Assembly (NCBI RefSeq): GCF_002105285.1
Contig: NZ_MUHR01000018.1
Coordinates: forward strand, 1-39,984
Direction: 5' to 3'
Origin: Planktotalea arctica
Lineage (GTDB): Bacteria; Pseudomonadota; Alphaproteobacteria; Rhodobacterales; Rhodobacteraceae
Length of the DNA stretch: 39,984 bases
Shown one piece after another: positions 1 to 10,100 of the stretch. The first letter of the stretch is position 1; each line of letters begins with the position of its first letter. Below the pieces are notes generated by a model. That model ran no database searches and was not told where the DNA came from. It worked only from the letters and a program-made list of their open reading frames with translations. A program made the translations under genes and the position numbers.

Positions 1-223
1 GGCGAAGCTTTGAAGAAAGCGATTTGAGCACATCAAAAGCAAGCATGTATAGAGATTATTCTGGAGCGCTTATTTACCTCGAAAGAGGCCATGATCATCA
101 CTGAAAACCATACTCTATAATGAAACGATCTGTGTGATTGTAACATAGCCCGGTTTTGGTTAATGACGTTATCTATCCATCTACTTTTGGTTCTGTATTC
201 CTTTCCTAGATTGTAGCTTCCTT
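1..223. other. Leader region upstream of first gene
   Basis: No convincing gene lies here. It is moderately AT-rich and precedes the dehydratase start at 224, so it probably carries the promoter of the plus-strand polysaccharide string, although I cannot identify a clear -35/-10 pair. Frame 1 from base 1 reads eight codons to a TGA at 25-27 and could be the tail of a gene entering from the left, but that is too short to claim. Confidence 0.4.
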
Positions 224-2086
224 ATGGAACAATTGATCAGAGATATGACGCGCCAGGGTAAAGTCATTTTATGGCTGGCGGTTGATGCGTGTCTAGTGCC
301 GGTAGCGCTTTATGCGGCTTTTGCGCTGCGCCTTGGCACGCCCTCTACGTTTCCAATGATGCAATCGGCTTGGGCGTTGTTTCCGCTTTTGGTGGTGGGA
401 GGTGTGGCGGTGTTTTACGTGCTTGGCTTACCGCGCATCAAGCTGCACTCGTTTGATGCCTATGCCATGCGGCGCATCGGCATGGCGGCGCTGATGCTGA
501 CGGGCGCGGCGATGATCCTCAGCTATCTCTTTGATCTTTGGGCACCGCGCTCTGTGCCGTTGATTTTTGGTGCGATCTTTTTTGGCGCTGCTGTTGTGAT
601 GCGCCTTTTGGGCCTTGCGCTGTTGCAGGCGGTTCTGGGGCGCCTCGGCAATGCGGTGCCGGTTGCTGTCTACGGTGCGGGGGCGGCGGGGATTCAACTG
701 GCCTCGGCACTGCGTCAATCTAACGAGGTGAAACCTGTCGTTTTCGTCGATGATAATCCTGCGCTCTGGGGTCTGTTGATTTCCGGTCTTCAGGTGAAAA
801 ACCCCAAAGAGCTTGCAGGGCTTGCAGCGTCTGGAAAAATTGCACGTGTGCTTTTGGCGATGCCCTCGATCAGCCGCACACGCCAAAGTAAGCTGGTGGT
901 GCAACTCTCCGAGTTAAATTGCGATGTGCAGGTCATGCCATCTTATGCCGATCTGGTCGTGGGTAAAGGTCTGACAGAGACGACGACTCCCGTTGCCCCT
1001 GATGCTCTACTTGGGCGCGACAAGGTTGATCTGGATATTCCTGACGTAGCCAAGGCCTATGCAGGGCGCGCGGTGATGGTAACTGGAGCTGGGGGATCAA
1101 TCGGCTCCGAGCTGTGCCGTCAGCTTCTCGATATCAAACCAAGCCATATCGTGCTTTTCGAGCGTTCTGAATTCGAACTCTACAAGATCGACAATGAATT
1201 GCGCGCGCTGGCCGAGGCGGTAGGCATCAAAGTCACCACGCGCCTTGGCTCGGTTGTGGATGCGCGCCGTGTGCGCGAGGTATTGACAGAGACGGGCGCA
1301 GAAATTGTGATCCATGCGGCGGCCTATAAACACGTGCCGCTGGTGGAGGAAAATGAGCTAGAGGGCGCGCGCAACAATGTGCTGGGTACGCAAGTCGTTG
1401 CCGAAGCGGCGCATGCTGCTGGGGTTGAACGCTTTATTCTGATTTCCACGGATAAGGCGGTGCGGCCTACAAACATCATGGGTGCCACCAAGCGCCTTGC
1501 CGAACTGGTGGTGCAGGATTTGCAGACCCGCTCCGAGGGCACGAAGTTTTCCATGGTGCGCTTTGGTAATGTTTTGGGCAGCTCCGGCTCGGTTTTACCG
1601 TTGTTCGAAAAACAGATCCGGCGCGGCGGCCCTGTGACGGTGACCCACCCTGAAGTCACGCGGTTTTTCATGACTATACCTGAGGCCGCGCGTTTGGTTT
1701 TGTTGGCGGGGGCCTATGCGACGGGGGGCGATGTGTTCGTGCTCGATATGGGCAAGCCCATGAAGATACTAGACATTGCGCGGCGCATGATCGCGCTTTC
1801 GGGGCGCAAGGTGCTGGAGAACGGAGAGGGTGATATCGAGATCAAAATCACCGGTCTACGCCCGGGCGAGAAGCTTTATGAAGAACTGCTGATTGATGAT
1901 GCGAGCCTTTGCGGCACGCCGCACAGTAAAATCCTGCGCGCTGAGGAAGCGATGCTAAGCCAGATCGAAATCGCCGCAATGTTGCGTGAATTGAACAAAG
2001 CGCTTGAGGCTGGCGACACTCCGGCTTTGCGTGCATTGATAGCCGCGCGCGTTGACGGTTATCATCAACTACAAAACTTTCTTTGA
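224..2086 (+). CDS. Membrane-bound NDP-sugar 4,6-dehydratase (WbpM/PglF/CapD family)
   Basis: The 620-residue length fits the large membrane-anchored dehydratases that convert UDP-GlcNAc to its 4-keto-6-deoxy form for deoxy-amino sugars of surface glycans. Four hydrophobic segments occupy roughly residues 14-33, 51-68, 86-103 and 111-130. A CoA-binding-like Rossmann fold follows (GAGAAG near 151-156), then the catalytic SDR domain with TGAGGSIG at about 287-294. The STDK stretch (about 408-411) and MGATK (about 419-423, Met replacing the usual SDR Tyr) are typical of this family. It ends with PGEKLYEEL, also typical. The gene starts the plus-strand export/assembly group and probably makes the sugar that one of the two sugar-phosphate transferases loads onto lipid. 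The family call is firm; the exact substrate is inferred. Confidence 0.92.
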   Translation: MEQLIRDMTRQGKVILWLAVDACLVPVALYAAFALRLGTPSTFPMMQSAWALFPLLVVGGVAVFYVLGLPRIKLHSFDAYAMRRIGMAALMLTGAAMILSYLFDLWAPRSVPLIFGAIFFGAAVVMRLLGLALLQAVLGRLGNAVPVAVYGAGAAGIQLASALRQSNEVKPVVFVDDNPALWGLLISGLQVKNPKELAGLAASGKIARVLLAMPSISRTRQSKLVVQLSELNCDVQVMPSYADLVVGKGLTETTTPVAPDALLGRDKVDLDIPDVAKAYAGRAVMVTGAGGSIGSELCRQLLDIKPSHIVLFERSEFELYKIDNELRALAEAVGIKVTTRLGSVVDARRVREVLTETGAEIVIHAAAYKHVPLVEENELEGARNNVLGTQVVAEAAHAAGVERFILISTDKAVRPTNIMGATKRLAELVVQDLQTRSEGTKFSMVRFGNVLGSSGSVLPLFEKQIRRGGPVTVTHPEVTRFFMTIPEAARLVLLAGAYATGGDVFVLDMGKPMKILDIARRMIALSGRKVLENGEGDIEIKITGLRPGEKLYEELLIDDASLCGTPHSKILRAEEAMLSQIEIAAMLRELNKALEAGDTPALRALIAARVDGYHQLQNFL

Positions 2087-2256
2087 AAGTTCACCATATC
2101 AAATGAATATCAGCTCCTCTTCTGGTAAGAAGTTGGTCGAAGCGCAGACCTTGAGCCAGTGGCGATTACCTTTGGTGACGTGTCTGTTTTGTTTCAGAGC
2201 AAAATGCTGGATGCTTAGACCCCAAATCAAGCGGAAACGGCCTATCTATCTCTATT

Positions 2257-3507
2257 ATGTCCCTAGCAAGAACTGGTCTTTCTGACCCGAAGCCAATATC
2301 ATTGCTTTCTAGATTAGGTGTTCTTATGGCAATCGCTTCTATTCTCCTTCTTTTGGGGCTGTTCCCAGCTTTCTTCCTGTTCGTACTGCAATTAATTTTG
2401 GTAATTATGCTGGGCGACCTCCTGTGGCGCGCACGCCATATTACGGGTGAAAACGTGCGCGCACTTTTGACATGGAGTAATGCAGCAGTCTGGCAATTTA
2501 CGATCTTCTTTTTGATCAATGCCTATGCCTTTGATCTATTGCCCGGGAGCCCGCCTAAGCTGCGTACTGTGGCGCTTGAGTCCTGGATTGGGACATTTTC
2601 TAGCTCGCTTGTATTGATGCTGTGGTTGCAGATACAGAACCCAAGCGTTTTAAAAAACGCCATCCTGCGCTGGCTGCCAGTGGGACTTATGGCCTCATTC
2701 TCGATTGCGACCTATTTCTACATATTTTCTTATCCTGGCCAACGGATACAGGTTTTTACACCTAATCCATTGATTCCTCCGTTTTGGTTTTTGGTTTTTA
2801 CCCTGATCAGCTTTTGTTGGTTTGATCAAATGAGCCAAGCGCAAAAATGCATTCGGCTTACCTTGTTTGTGTTTGCGGGGATTATGATTGTATATGCGTC
2901 GGCGCGCTTCTTGATGCTGGCCTGGTTGGTTGCGGCAGTCGTATTAGCGATTTATGTTATTTTCCTTTCACCTCGGCATTTACGTTCGCAGCAAATGCGG
3001 TTTCTTGCGGTGGGAGGGATGCTGGTTGTTGGGGGCGTTTTGATGACGGATTTTTTGGCAGGAGGGTTGATGATAGCACGGTTTGAGAATCTTCTTGAAG
3101 TCCGCTCTGATTCTGCGCGTTGGCAGGTGGAATTACCGCGATTGCTGATATGGCCAGCGGCTTGGTCGATTACGCAAGAAAACTGGTTGTTGGGGATAGG
3201 GCAGGCAAACGAGCGCACCGCTCTGGCAGCTCAGATAGGATGGGACCGTTGGTTGCGTGCGCATCACGCCTATCTATCTTATCTTATTTCTGGAGGCGTG
3301 CTCGCATTGATTTCTGGTCTTTTTTTTCAAGCCCCAATCTTGCGTTTACTGCACCCTACGCACCTTCGCGCAATGATGCCTGCTTTTATAGGTTTGGGAG
3401 TTGTTATTACACTAAATGCCTTTACAGAGTCAGTTTTTCAATCTGTTGTGGCCGTACAGGCTTATATATTGGCCAGCTTGATTACTTTGCGTGCAGCGAA
3501 TGGGTAA
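2257..3507 (+). CDS. O-antigen polymerase/ligase-like polytopic membrane protein (Wzy/WaaL family)
   Basis: This 416-residue protein is hydrophobic almost throughout, with about ten predicted membrane segments. The central part has the Wzy_C-like pattern SARFLMLAW, then a long periplasmic stretch (SARWQVELPRLLIWPAAW, GIGQANE) and a HHAYLSYLISGGV segment, as in O-antigen ligases and polymerases. These enzymes join lipid-linked glycan to an acceptor or polymerise repeat units in the inner membrane, facing the periplasm. The next gene overlaps its stop by 8 bases, so the two are probably translationally coupled. No good ribosome binding site is visible before the ATG at 2257; a later ATG at 2326 is possible. 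In an ABC-exported system a ligase role is more natural than a polymerase role, but sequence alone cannot decide. Confidence 0.8.
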   Translation: MSLARTGLSDPKPISLLSRLGVLMAIASILLLLGLFPAFFLFVLQLILVIMLGDLLWRARHITGENVRALLTWSNAAVWQFTIFFLINAYAFDLLPGSPPKLRTVALESWIGTFSSSLVLMLWLQIQNPSVLKNAILRWLPVGLMASFSIATYFYIFSYPGQRIQVFTPNPLIPPFWFLVFTLISFCWFDQMSQAQKCIRLTLFVFAGIMIVYASARFLMLAWLVAAVVLAIYVIFLSPRHLRSQQMRFLAVGGMLVVGGVLMTDFLAGGLMIARFENLLEVRSDSARWQVELPRLLIWPAAWSITQENWLLGIGQANERTALAAQIGWDRWLRAHHAYLSYLISGGVLALISGLFFQAPILRLLHPTHLRAMMPAFIGLGVVITLNAFTESVFQSVVAVQAYILASLITLRAANG

Positions 3508-4702
3508 GCAGATTATAATCACAGGTGCCTCTGGCTTTTTAGGGAAGCAACTTGTTCCTTTGCTGGAACAGGCCGGCCATGCGCTACTCTTGAGCGGGCG
3601 CGACCTTGTGCGATTGCAGCAGCTTTTCCCGGGGCGGAAAGTTTGCTCGATAGATAAAATTAGTGTGGTGGCTAAAGGCTTCGACGCGCTTTTGCACCTA
3701 GCGGTGCGCAACAATGATCAACCTGGAACAGAGGCAGAATTTATGGCCGCTAACCATGATCATTTGAGCGCCATTTTGAAGAGTGCGCGCATAGCCGGCG
3801 TTGGCATGCTGATTTACCCCGCCAGTCTGCATGCCGAGCCCCAAGCGCCTACACCCTATGGGCGCAGCAAGTTTTCTGCTGAACAAATGCTGGCGCAACT
3901 TGCGGATATGAATGTGCAACTACTGCGTCTTCCAGCTGTTTATGGCAGTTCTTATCAAGGTCGCTTGTCACAGCTCAATAAGCTTCCCAGTGCTCTTCGC
4001 CCGCTTGCGCGACAAGCACTGGCCTGCCTAAAGCCTGTTGTGCATGTTAGCGTGCTTGCGCAGGCGATTGAGCGCGCTCTTAGTTCGTCCCAAAGCGGCG
4101 AGCAACTGGTGACGGATGATAATGCGCGCAATCCGTTTTACCGCGTTAGCAAGCGGGTGCTGGATCTGGGTTTCGCGGGTTTTGTTGTGCTCGTGCTGTG
4201 GTGGCTTTTACTTGGTGTCTGGGTCGCAGTGCGCCTGACATCATCGGGGCCGGGTATTTTTGCCCAAGAGCGGTTGGGAAAGCATCAACGCCCGTTTACC
4301 TGTTACAAATTCCGCACCATGCAATCAGGTACGAAGCAGGCTGGCACTCATGAGATATCGCAAGCCTCTGTGACTAAAATTGGTCATATTTTGCGGCGCA
4401 CCAAAATCGATGAACTGCCGCAGGTATGGAATATTCTGAAAGGCGAGTTGAGCCTTGTGGGTCCGCGTCCCAACTTGCCTGTGCAGTTGGAATTGAGTGC
4501 TGCACGCGCGCGGTGCGGCGTTTATGATATACTTCCGGGGGTCACTGGTTTGGGGCAGGTGCAAGGCGTGGATATGAGCGATCCGGAAAAACTTGCGCGG
4601 CTTGATGGCACTTATGTTAAAACACAGACGCTGATATTGGATGTGAAAATCATTCTGGCTACAGCGCTCGGTCGAGGAATGGGCGATCGCACGGCGCAAT
4701 AA
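3500..4702 (+). CDS. Fusion of NAD-dependent sugar epimerase and sugar-phosphate transferase
   Basis: Two enzymes sit in one 400-residue chain. Residues 1 to about 205 are a short SDR epimerase/dehydratase with the NAD motif GASGFLG (9-15) and the catalytic pair Y120-x3-K124 (YGRSK). It is clearly shorter than free epimerases (about 300). Residues from about 211 on are a bacterial sugar transferase (PF02397 type): one membrane hairpin at about 222-246, KFRTM (270-274), the Asp-Glu pair in KIDELPQ (302-308), and GPRP (321-324). This part transfers sugar-1-phosphate from a nucleotide sugar to undecaprenyl phosphate, starting a glycan chain. The ATG at 3500 overlaps the preceding stop (ATGGGTAA); a GTG at 3491 is the alternative. 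The fusion suggests that the sugar is modified and loaded by one protein. The transferase assignment is firm; the epimerase substrate is unknown. Confidence 0.9.
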   Translation: MGKQIIITGASGFLGKQLVPLLEQAGHALLLSGRDLVRLQQLFPGRKVCSIDKISVVAKGFDALLHLAVRNNDQPGTEAEFMAANHDHLSAILKSARIAGVGMLIYPASLHAEPQAPTPYGRSKFSAEQMLAQLADMNVQLLRLPAVYGSSYQGRLSQLNKLPSALRPLARQALACLKPVVHVSVLAQAIERALSSSQSGEQLVTDDNARNPFYRVSKRVLDLGFAGFVVLVLWWLLLGVWVAVRLTSSGPGIFAQERLGKHQRPFTCYKFRTMQSGTKQAGTHEISQASVTKIGHILRRTKIDELPQVWNILKGELSLVGPRPNLPVQLELSAARARCGVYDILPGVTGLGQVQGVDMSDPEKLARLDGTYVKTQTLILDVKIILATALGRGMGDRTAQ

Positions 4703-4730
4703 CTCAAGCTGGATACTGGTTGATATGAAG

Positions 4731-4755
4731 CGCCGCGTTGCGGCGATCCTGTTTT
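4731..4755 (+). terminator. Candidate weak intrinsic terminator
   Basis: A perfect 6-bp GC stem (CGCCGC, loop GTT, GCGGCG) is followed by a partly T-rich ATCCTGTTTT. It lies 28 bases after the SDR/sugar-transferase stop and before the ABC permease. The T-tract is imperfect, so it may only attenuate. The 180-base gap it lies in otherwise shows no gene. Confidence 0.4.
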
Positions 4756-4882
4756 GCATATATGCGCGGAATTATCTGTGCTGCATGGGCCTGAGCAGTG
4801 GGCGAGAATGGGTGACAGGTGTTATTGGATTGAAACGTAATAGAGCACGATTAACGCAAAGCACTTGTATCGAGACAGACTT

Positions 4883-5716
4883 ATGAACCCGCACAGCCCC
4901 CATCCAAGTTCGCCCGGCGCGCTGCTTGGCTCGCTTCGCACCTACCGCGAATTGATCTACAAACTTGCGCGCATGGATGTTTCGAGCCGTTATAAAGGCT
5001 CGTTTCTCGGGCTTGGCTGGTCCTTCTTCAATCCGATCCTGATGCTCGCGGTTTATACATTTGTGTTCTCTTTCGTGTTCAATGCGCGCTGGGGGGAGAG
5101 CACCAGTGGCAGCCGCAGCGAATTTGCGCTGGTTCTGTTTGCCGGTCTTCTAGTACACGGTTTCTTTGCAGAAATTCTGAACCGCGCTCCCGCGCTGATC
5201 CTGAACAATGCCAACTACGTCAAAAAAGTTATTTTCCCGCTGGAAATCCTGCCGATCTCGTCCTTGCTCGCAGCGGTGTTTCATACAGGGATCAGCGTTG
5301 TGGTGCTGGTGATCGCTTTTCTTGCGCTCAATGGGTTTTTGCACTGGACTGCGATATTCGGTCCTGTAGTGATGCTGCCACTTGCGATTTTCTCGCTCGG
5401 CTGTGCCTGGTTTCTTGCCTCGCTCGGGGTCTATGTGCGCGATATAGGTCAAACGATTGGCCTGCTTACGACGGTTTTGTTGTTCATGTCGCCTGTGTTT
5501 TATCCGATGTCGATCCTGCCTGAGGCGATGCAATGGGTGATGCTGCTCTGCAATCCGCTGACCTTTATCATCGAGCAAGCCCGCGCCGTGATGGTTTTTG
5601 GCCAACTGCCCGATTGGGGCGGATTGGCGCTTTATACGGCGGTGAGTCTGCTCTTCATGTGGGCTGGTTTTTGGTTCTTCCAGCGCACACGAAAAGGGTT
5701 TGGCGATGTGCTCTAA
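4883..5716 (+). CDS. wzm: ABC-2 type polysaccharide exporter, permease subunit (Wzm/TagG-like)
   Basis: This 277-residue membrane protein (from the ATG at 4883; an in-frame TTG at 4865 is less likely) has six hydrophobic segments. Its N-terminal amphipathic stretch YRELIYKLARMDVSSRYKGSFLGLGWSFFNPI is the hallmark of Wzm/KpsM/TagG permeases. It would form the inner-membrane channel through which lipid-linked polysaccharide is moved to the periplasm, pairing with the ATPase encoded immediately downstream. The ATPase gene overlaps its 3' end (ATG at 5706, stop ending at 5716), so the subunits are co-translated. A specific ABC exporter of this kind is reported as a core gene set of RepA-I biofilm plasmids in roseobacters, which fits the backbone at the right end of this window. 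The family call is secure. Confidence 0.93.
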   Translation: MNPHSPHPSSPGALLGSLRTYRELIYKLARMDVSSRYKGSFLGLGWSFFNPILMLAVYTFVFSFVFNARWGESTSGSRSEFALVLFAGLLVHGFFAEILNRAPALILNNANYVKKVIFPLEILPISSLLAAVFHTGISVVVLVIAFLALNGFLHWTAIFGPVVMLPLAIFSLGCAWFLASLGVYVRDIGQTIGLLTTVLLFMSPVFYPMSILPEAMQWVMLLCNPLTFIIEQARAVMVFGQLPDWGGLALYTAVSLLFMWAGFWFFQRTRKGFGDVL

Positions 5717-7127
5717 GCAGATAAAAACGGTGCCGAGCACCAAACTTGAAAACCCTGGCGATGTGGCTATCCGTGTCACAGGGTTGGGCAAAACCTATAA
5801 AATTCATGACGCGCCCTCTGATCGCTTGAAAGAGATGCTTATAGCGCCGCTACGCCGCCGTTTGGGGCTGCGCGAAAAAAGCTACAGCCGCACGTTCAAA
5901 GCGCTTCAAGATGTGAGTTTCGAGCTGCGCAAAGGCGAGACAACAGGGATCATCGGGCGCAACGGGTCGGGCAAGTCAACGCTGCTACAGATTATTTGCG
6001 GCACCCTCGCGCCAAGCGAAGGCACAGTTGAGGTAAATGGCCGCGTGGCTGCGCTTTTGGAGTTGGGGTCAGGCTTTAATCCGGATTTCACTGGGCGCGA
6101 GAACGTCTATATGAACGGCGCCATCCTGGGGCTGAGCGAAGCTGAAATCGACGCTAAATTTGCCTCGATCCATGCGTTCTCCGAAATCGGTGATTTCATC
6201 GAGCGCCCGGTCAAGACTTATTCTAGCGGTATGATGGTGCGCCTGGCCTTTGCGGTAATTGCCCATGTGGACGCAGACATTTTGGTGGTTGATGAGGCCC
6301 TCAGCGTGGGGGATGCGTTTTTTGTCCAGAAATGCATGCGGTTTTTACGCAAATTCATGGAAACGGGAACAGTGCTTTTTGTCAGTCATGACACGGGCGC
6401 AGTGATCAACTTGTGCAATTACGCTGTCTGGCTTGAAGCCGGCAAGATGATGGGGCAAGGCAGTCCTAAGGGTCTGTCCGAAGCTTATCTGGAAAAGCAA
6501 TATGAGAGCATGCAGGACGTTGTGCGCAAACAAACTAGCGCCAGTGACCTTGATGCGGAGCGCCCCGGCAAGGAGCAAAGCCACTTCTCCCCGGCCGTGC
6601 GCGATATGCGCGCTGATCTGATTGCGGGCAGCACTCTGCGCAACGATCTTGAAGTCTTTGCCTTTGATGAAACTGCCACGGGTTTTGGTGCTGGGGGCGC
6701 GCATGTGGACAAGGCGCAGATGTGCGATGCTAATGGTGCGCCACTGTCGTGGATTGTAGGCGGCGAAGCGGTGCAACTGCATGTGCAGTGCAGTGCAAGC
6801 GCTGATCTGCGCAGCCCGATTGTCGGCTTTATCCTGCGTGACAGGCTGGGCCAGACGCTATTTGGCGACAACACCTATCTGAGCCACCACGACAAACCTA
6901 TTGCAGTGGCTAAGGGTGCGCAATTTGCCGCGCGATTTGATTTTCAGATGCCGCTGTTGCCGCAAGGTGATTACACACTGTCACTGGCTGTCGCGGACGG
7001 CACGCAAGACGAGCACGTCCAACATTACTGGCTGCATGATGCTATCAACTTCAAATCCCACGCCAGTTCTGTCAGCACAGGGCTTGTCGGTGTGCCGATG
7101 CAAAATATCCGATTGGAGACCAGATGA
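5706..7127 (+). CDS. wzt: ABC-2 type polysaccharide exporter, ATPase with C-terminal cargo domain (Wzt-like)
   Basis: Residues 1 to about 270 are a complete ABC ATPase: Walker A GRNGSGKST (84-92), signature YSSGM (172-176), Walker B ILVVDE (192-197) and switch His in VLFVSHD. Residues from about 310 to 473 form a beta-rich extension matching the Wzt C-terminal domain, which in E. coli O8/O9a-type systems binds the capped non-reducing end of the finished chain. Its presence predicts that export here depends on a terminal modification, and a methyltransferase-containing protein is encoded directly downstream with an ATGA overlap. The ATG at 5706 lies inside the permease gene; a TTG at 5700 is the alternative start. 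ATPase and exporter assignment are firm; the cap-recognition role is inferred from the family. Confidence 0.93.
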   Translation: MCSKQIKTVPSTKLENPGDVAIRVTGLGKTYKIHDAPSDRLKEMLIAPLRRRLGLREKSYSRTFKALQDVSFELRKGETTGIIGRNGSGKSTLLQIICGTLAPSEGTVEVNGRVAALLELGSGFNPDFTGRENVYMNGAILGLSEAEIDAKFASIHAFSEIGDFIERPVKTYSSGMMVRLAFAVIAHVDADILVVDEALSVGDAFFVQKCMRFLRKFMETGTVLFVSHDTGAVINLCNYAVWLEAGKMMGQGSPKGLSEAYLEKQYESMQDVVRKQTSASDLDAERPGKEQSHFSPAVRDMRADLIAGSTLRNDLEVFAFDETATGFGAGGAHVDKAQMCDANGAPLSWIVGGEAVQLHVQCSASADLRSPIVGFILRDRLGQTLFGDNTYLSHHDKPIAVAKGAQFAARFDFQMPLLPQGDYTLSLAVADGTQDEHVQHYWLHDAINFKSHASSVSTGLVGVPMQNIRLETR

Positions 7128-10100
7128 CCCAGTCTGCCAAAGTCGCGTCTTTAAACTTTACAGGTGAGCGTTACACGCCTGAAATTACTGGCAACATCTA
7201 CCTTGAGCATATGCATCGTTACTCTGTGCTCAAAGATATGGTGACTGGTCAGCGCGTGCTCGATATCGCCAGCGGCGAGGGGTTTGGCAGCTATCATATG
7301 GCGCAGTTTGCGCGATCTGTCACAGGCGTGGACATCTCGCAAGAGGCCGTTGCTCATGCGCAGCTGCGCTATCAGCGAGACAATTTGAGCTTTAAGACAG
7401 GCAGTTGTTCGGCAATTCCCATGGACAAGGCTAGCGTCGATGTAGTGGTCAGTTTTGAGACTATCGAGCATCACGATGAGCACGTGCAAATGATGGCCGA
7501 AATCCGCCGCGTGCTCAAACCTGGCGGCGTTTTGATTATTTCGAGTCCGGACAAACACGAATACAGCGACGTGCCAGGCACTTCGAATCCCTATCACGTC
7601 AAGGAACTTTATCGCGACGAATTCACCGCGCTGCTGGATGCCAATTTCAAACACAAGGCGCTTTACGGCCAGCGTGTTATCTTTGGCTCGGCGCTCTTTG
7701 CGGAAGGGTTTGACAGTGCGGTTTATACTCAGGACAGCACAAGCCAGCAGATCACCGACGGACTGCTACGCCCGCTTTATCTGGTCGCCGTGGCATCAGA
7801 TAAACCGCTCAAAATCCTGCCTCGGAGTAGTTTTTTTGAGCAAGAGGTTTTGAACAGCGAAGTTGTGAACAACCAGTTCCGTGCACTGCATGTAGAACAT
7901 GCTCTGACTTTACAGAACAAAGATATTGAGCTGGAAAAAACGCGACGTGAAGTTTACGATCAGGGCGAGCAGATCAATGCAATGATCGGCTCTATATCCT
8001 GGCGCGTTACACGTCCTTTGCGCGCGGTGCGCCGCCTCATGGCGGGGGATTTCAGCGCGGTGCGCCGGGTGTTTCATGCGCTGCCAAACGGTGTGAAAAA
8101 ACCGGCCCTCTTTGTGAGAGGACGCATACAGCGGATGCGTCAGGGGGTCTTTGTGTCTCCTGCCAATACGCGCGCGTTCAATGATCTCATGCGCCAGCCA
8201 GCAGAGGTCATAACGGGCCCGGGCGCAATGTGCGCGTGCCTTGATGATGCTGCATTGCCAGATGTGGACATCAGCGCCGTTACCCATAATTCGAGTAAAT
8301 GGCTGGCAGAGTTCACCGAGGCGCTCAAGGCACTAGATTATCCTGTAGGCAAAATGCATATCTGTTTTGTCGACAATGCCTCCAGTGATGATACGCCCGC
8401 GCGTATCCGCGACGCAGTGGCCGATTTGAAAAATGCTGGATTTGATGCGCAGCTGATCGAGCAAGGCAATGTGGGCTTTGGCGGTGGTCACGACACAGGT
8501 ATCAAAGCAGGCAGTAGCAATTTTGCACTGGTCAGCAACGTGGATCTGACCTTTGAACCTGATGCGCTGCGCCGTATTGTCAGTCATGCGTTTAGTGATG
8601 TGCCGGAGGCCGCTGCATGGGAAATGCGGCAAAAGCCCTACGAGCATCCCAAAGTCTATGACCCACTCACAGGGACAACCAATTGGAACGCCCATGCCTG
8701 CGTGCTGCTACGGCGCAGCGCCTTTGATGCTGTGGGTGGCTACAGTCCTGATCTGTTCATGTATGGTGAGGACGTGGAATTGTCCTATCGCCTGCGTGCA
8801 GAGGGTTTCGTGCTACGCTACAATCCGCATGCGGTGGTCTATCACTACACCTATGAAAGCGCTGCCGAGGTGAAACCGATCCAGTTTACTGGCTCGACCT
8901 TCGCCAATCTGTATATCCGTCTGCGGTATGGCACATGGCGCGATATTGTGGTGGTACCCGGCATGGCGCTTTGGCTGATTGTGTCGAAAGAACGCTTTGC
9001 CGGTGCGCGCCTGAAGAACCTGCGCAACATGGGCAAGCTGCTGCTCAAGGTGCCGGCGGCGCTAAAGTATAATCTCACCCATAAAACCACAGCGGCCTTC
9101 CCGTTTTCGGGCTGGGATTATGATCTGGTGCGCCGTGGCCCCTTTCATGAAGGCGTGCCTTTGCCAGAAGAGATGCCAAAGGTTACGATCATCACCCGCA
9201 GTTACAAAGGGCGCGAGGCGCTTTTGCGGCAGGCCATGACATCGGTCGCCAATCAGACCTATCCAAATATCGAGCATATTGTGACAGAAGATCGCGGTAA
9301 AACGCTGGCCCATGTTGTTGCCGATTTCGACGCGACCACCTCCTATGATGTGATCCATGTTACGGGTAATAAAGTCGGGCGTTCGGACGCGGGCAATCTG
9401 GCATTGGAGCGCGCCAGTGGCGCATATTGCATCTTTCTGGATGATGATGATCAGTTCTATTGCGATCATATTGAAACGCTTGTTACAGCGGTTTTGAACG
9501 ACCCTGATGTGCGCGCCGCCTATAGCCTTGCCTTTGATGTGCCGGGCAAGCGCCTGACCGAAACGGGTGTTGAATTCGCGCTTGACCTGCCAAGTACCCA
9601 TGCCTTTATGGTAGCCGAGCTTGATGCAGATGCGATGAAAACCCGCAATTACCTGCCCATTCAGGCGGTGCTGTTCGAAACTGGCCTGTATCATGAGCGC
9701 GGCGGATTTGATGATGATCTGGATATGCTTGAGGACTGGGCGCTTTGGCAGAAATACAGCCACCGTGTGCTGTTCGCCTATGTGCCCAAAACCACGTCCT
9801 TTTACCGCACACCGCTTCATGCGCAGGACTATGCCTCGCGGATGGAGACACTCAACTCGAGTTACGATACGATTGTCGGACGCATGAACATATGGCGCGA
9901 TGAATGGGACAAAGCAAATATGATCAATCTTAGCGATAGGATCAAACGCCGCTTGGGGCTGATCGAGAAACAGATGAGCCAGACCACGGTACAAAGCAAA
10001 CCTGTTCTGGAACAAGAGACTGAGATTGATCTGCTCTTTCCCATTGGCCACTTCTATTCTCCTATCGCCGATCCTGTCGATATTGCTGCGCGCAAAGAAA

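Noticed and set aside
1-27. Possible C-terminal tail of a gene entering from the left (eight codons then TGA)
   Set aside because: Too short to distinguish from chance; no family evidence.
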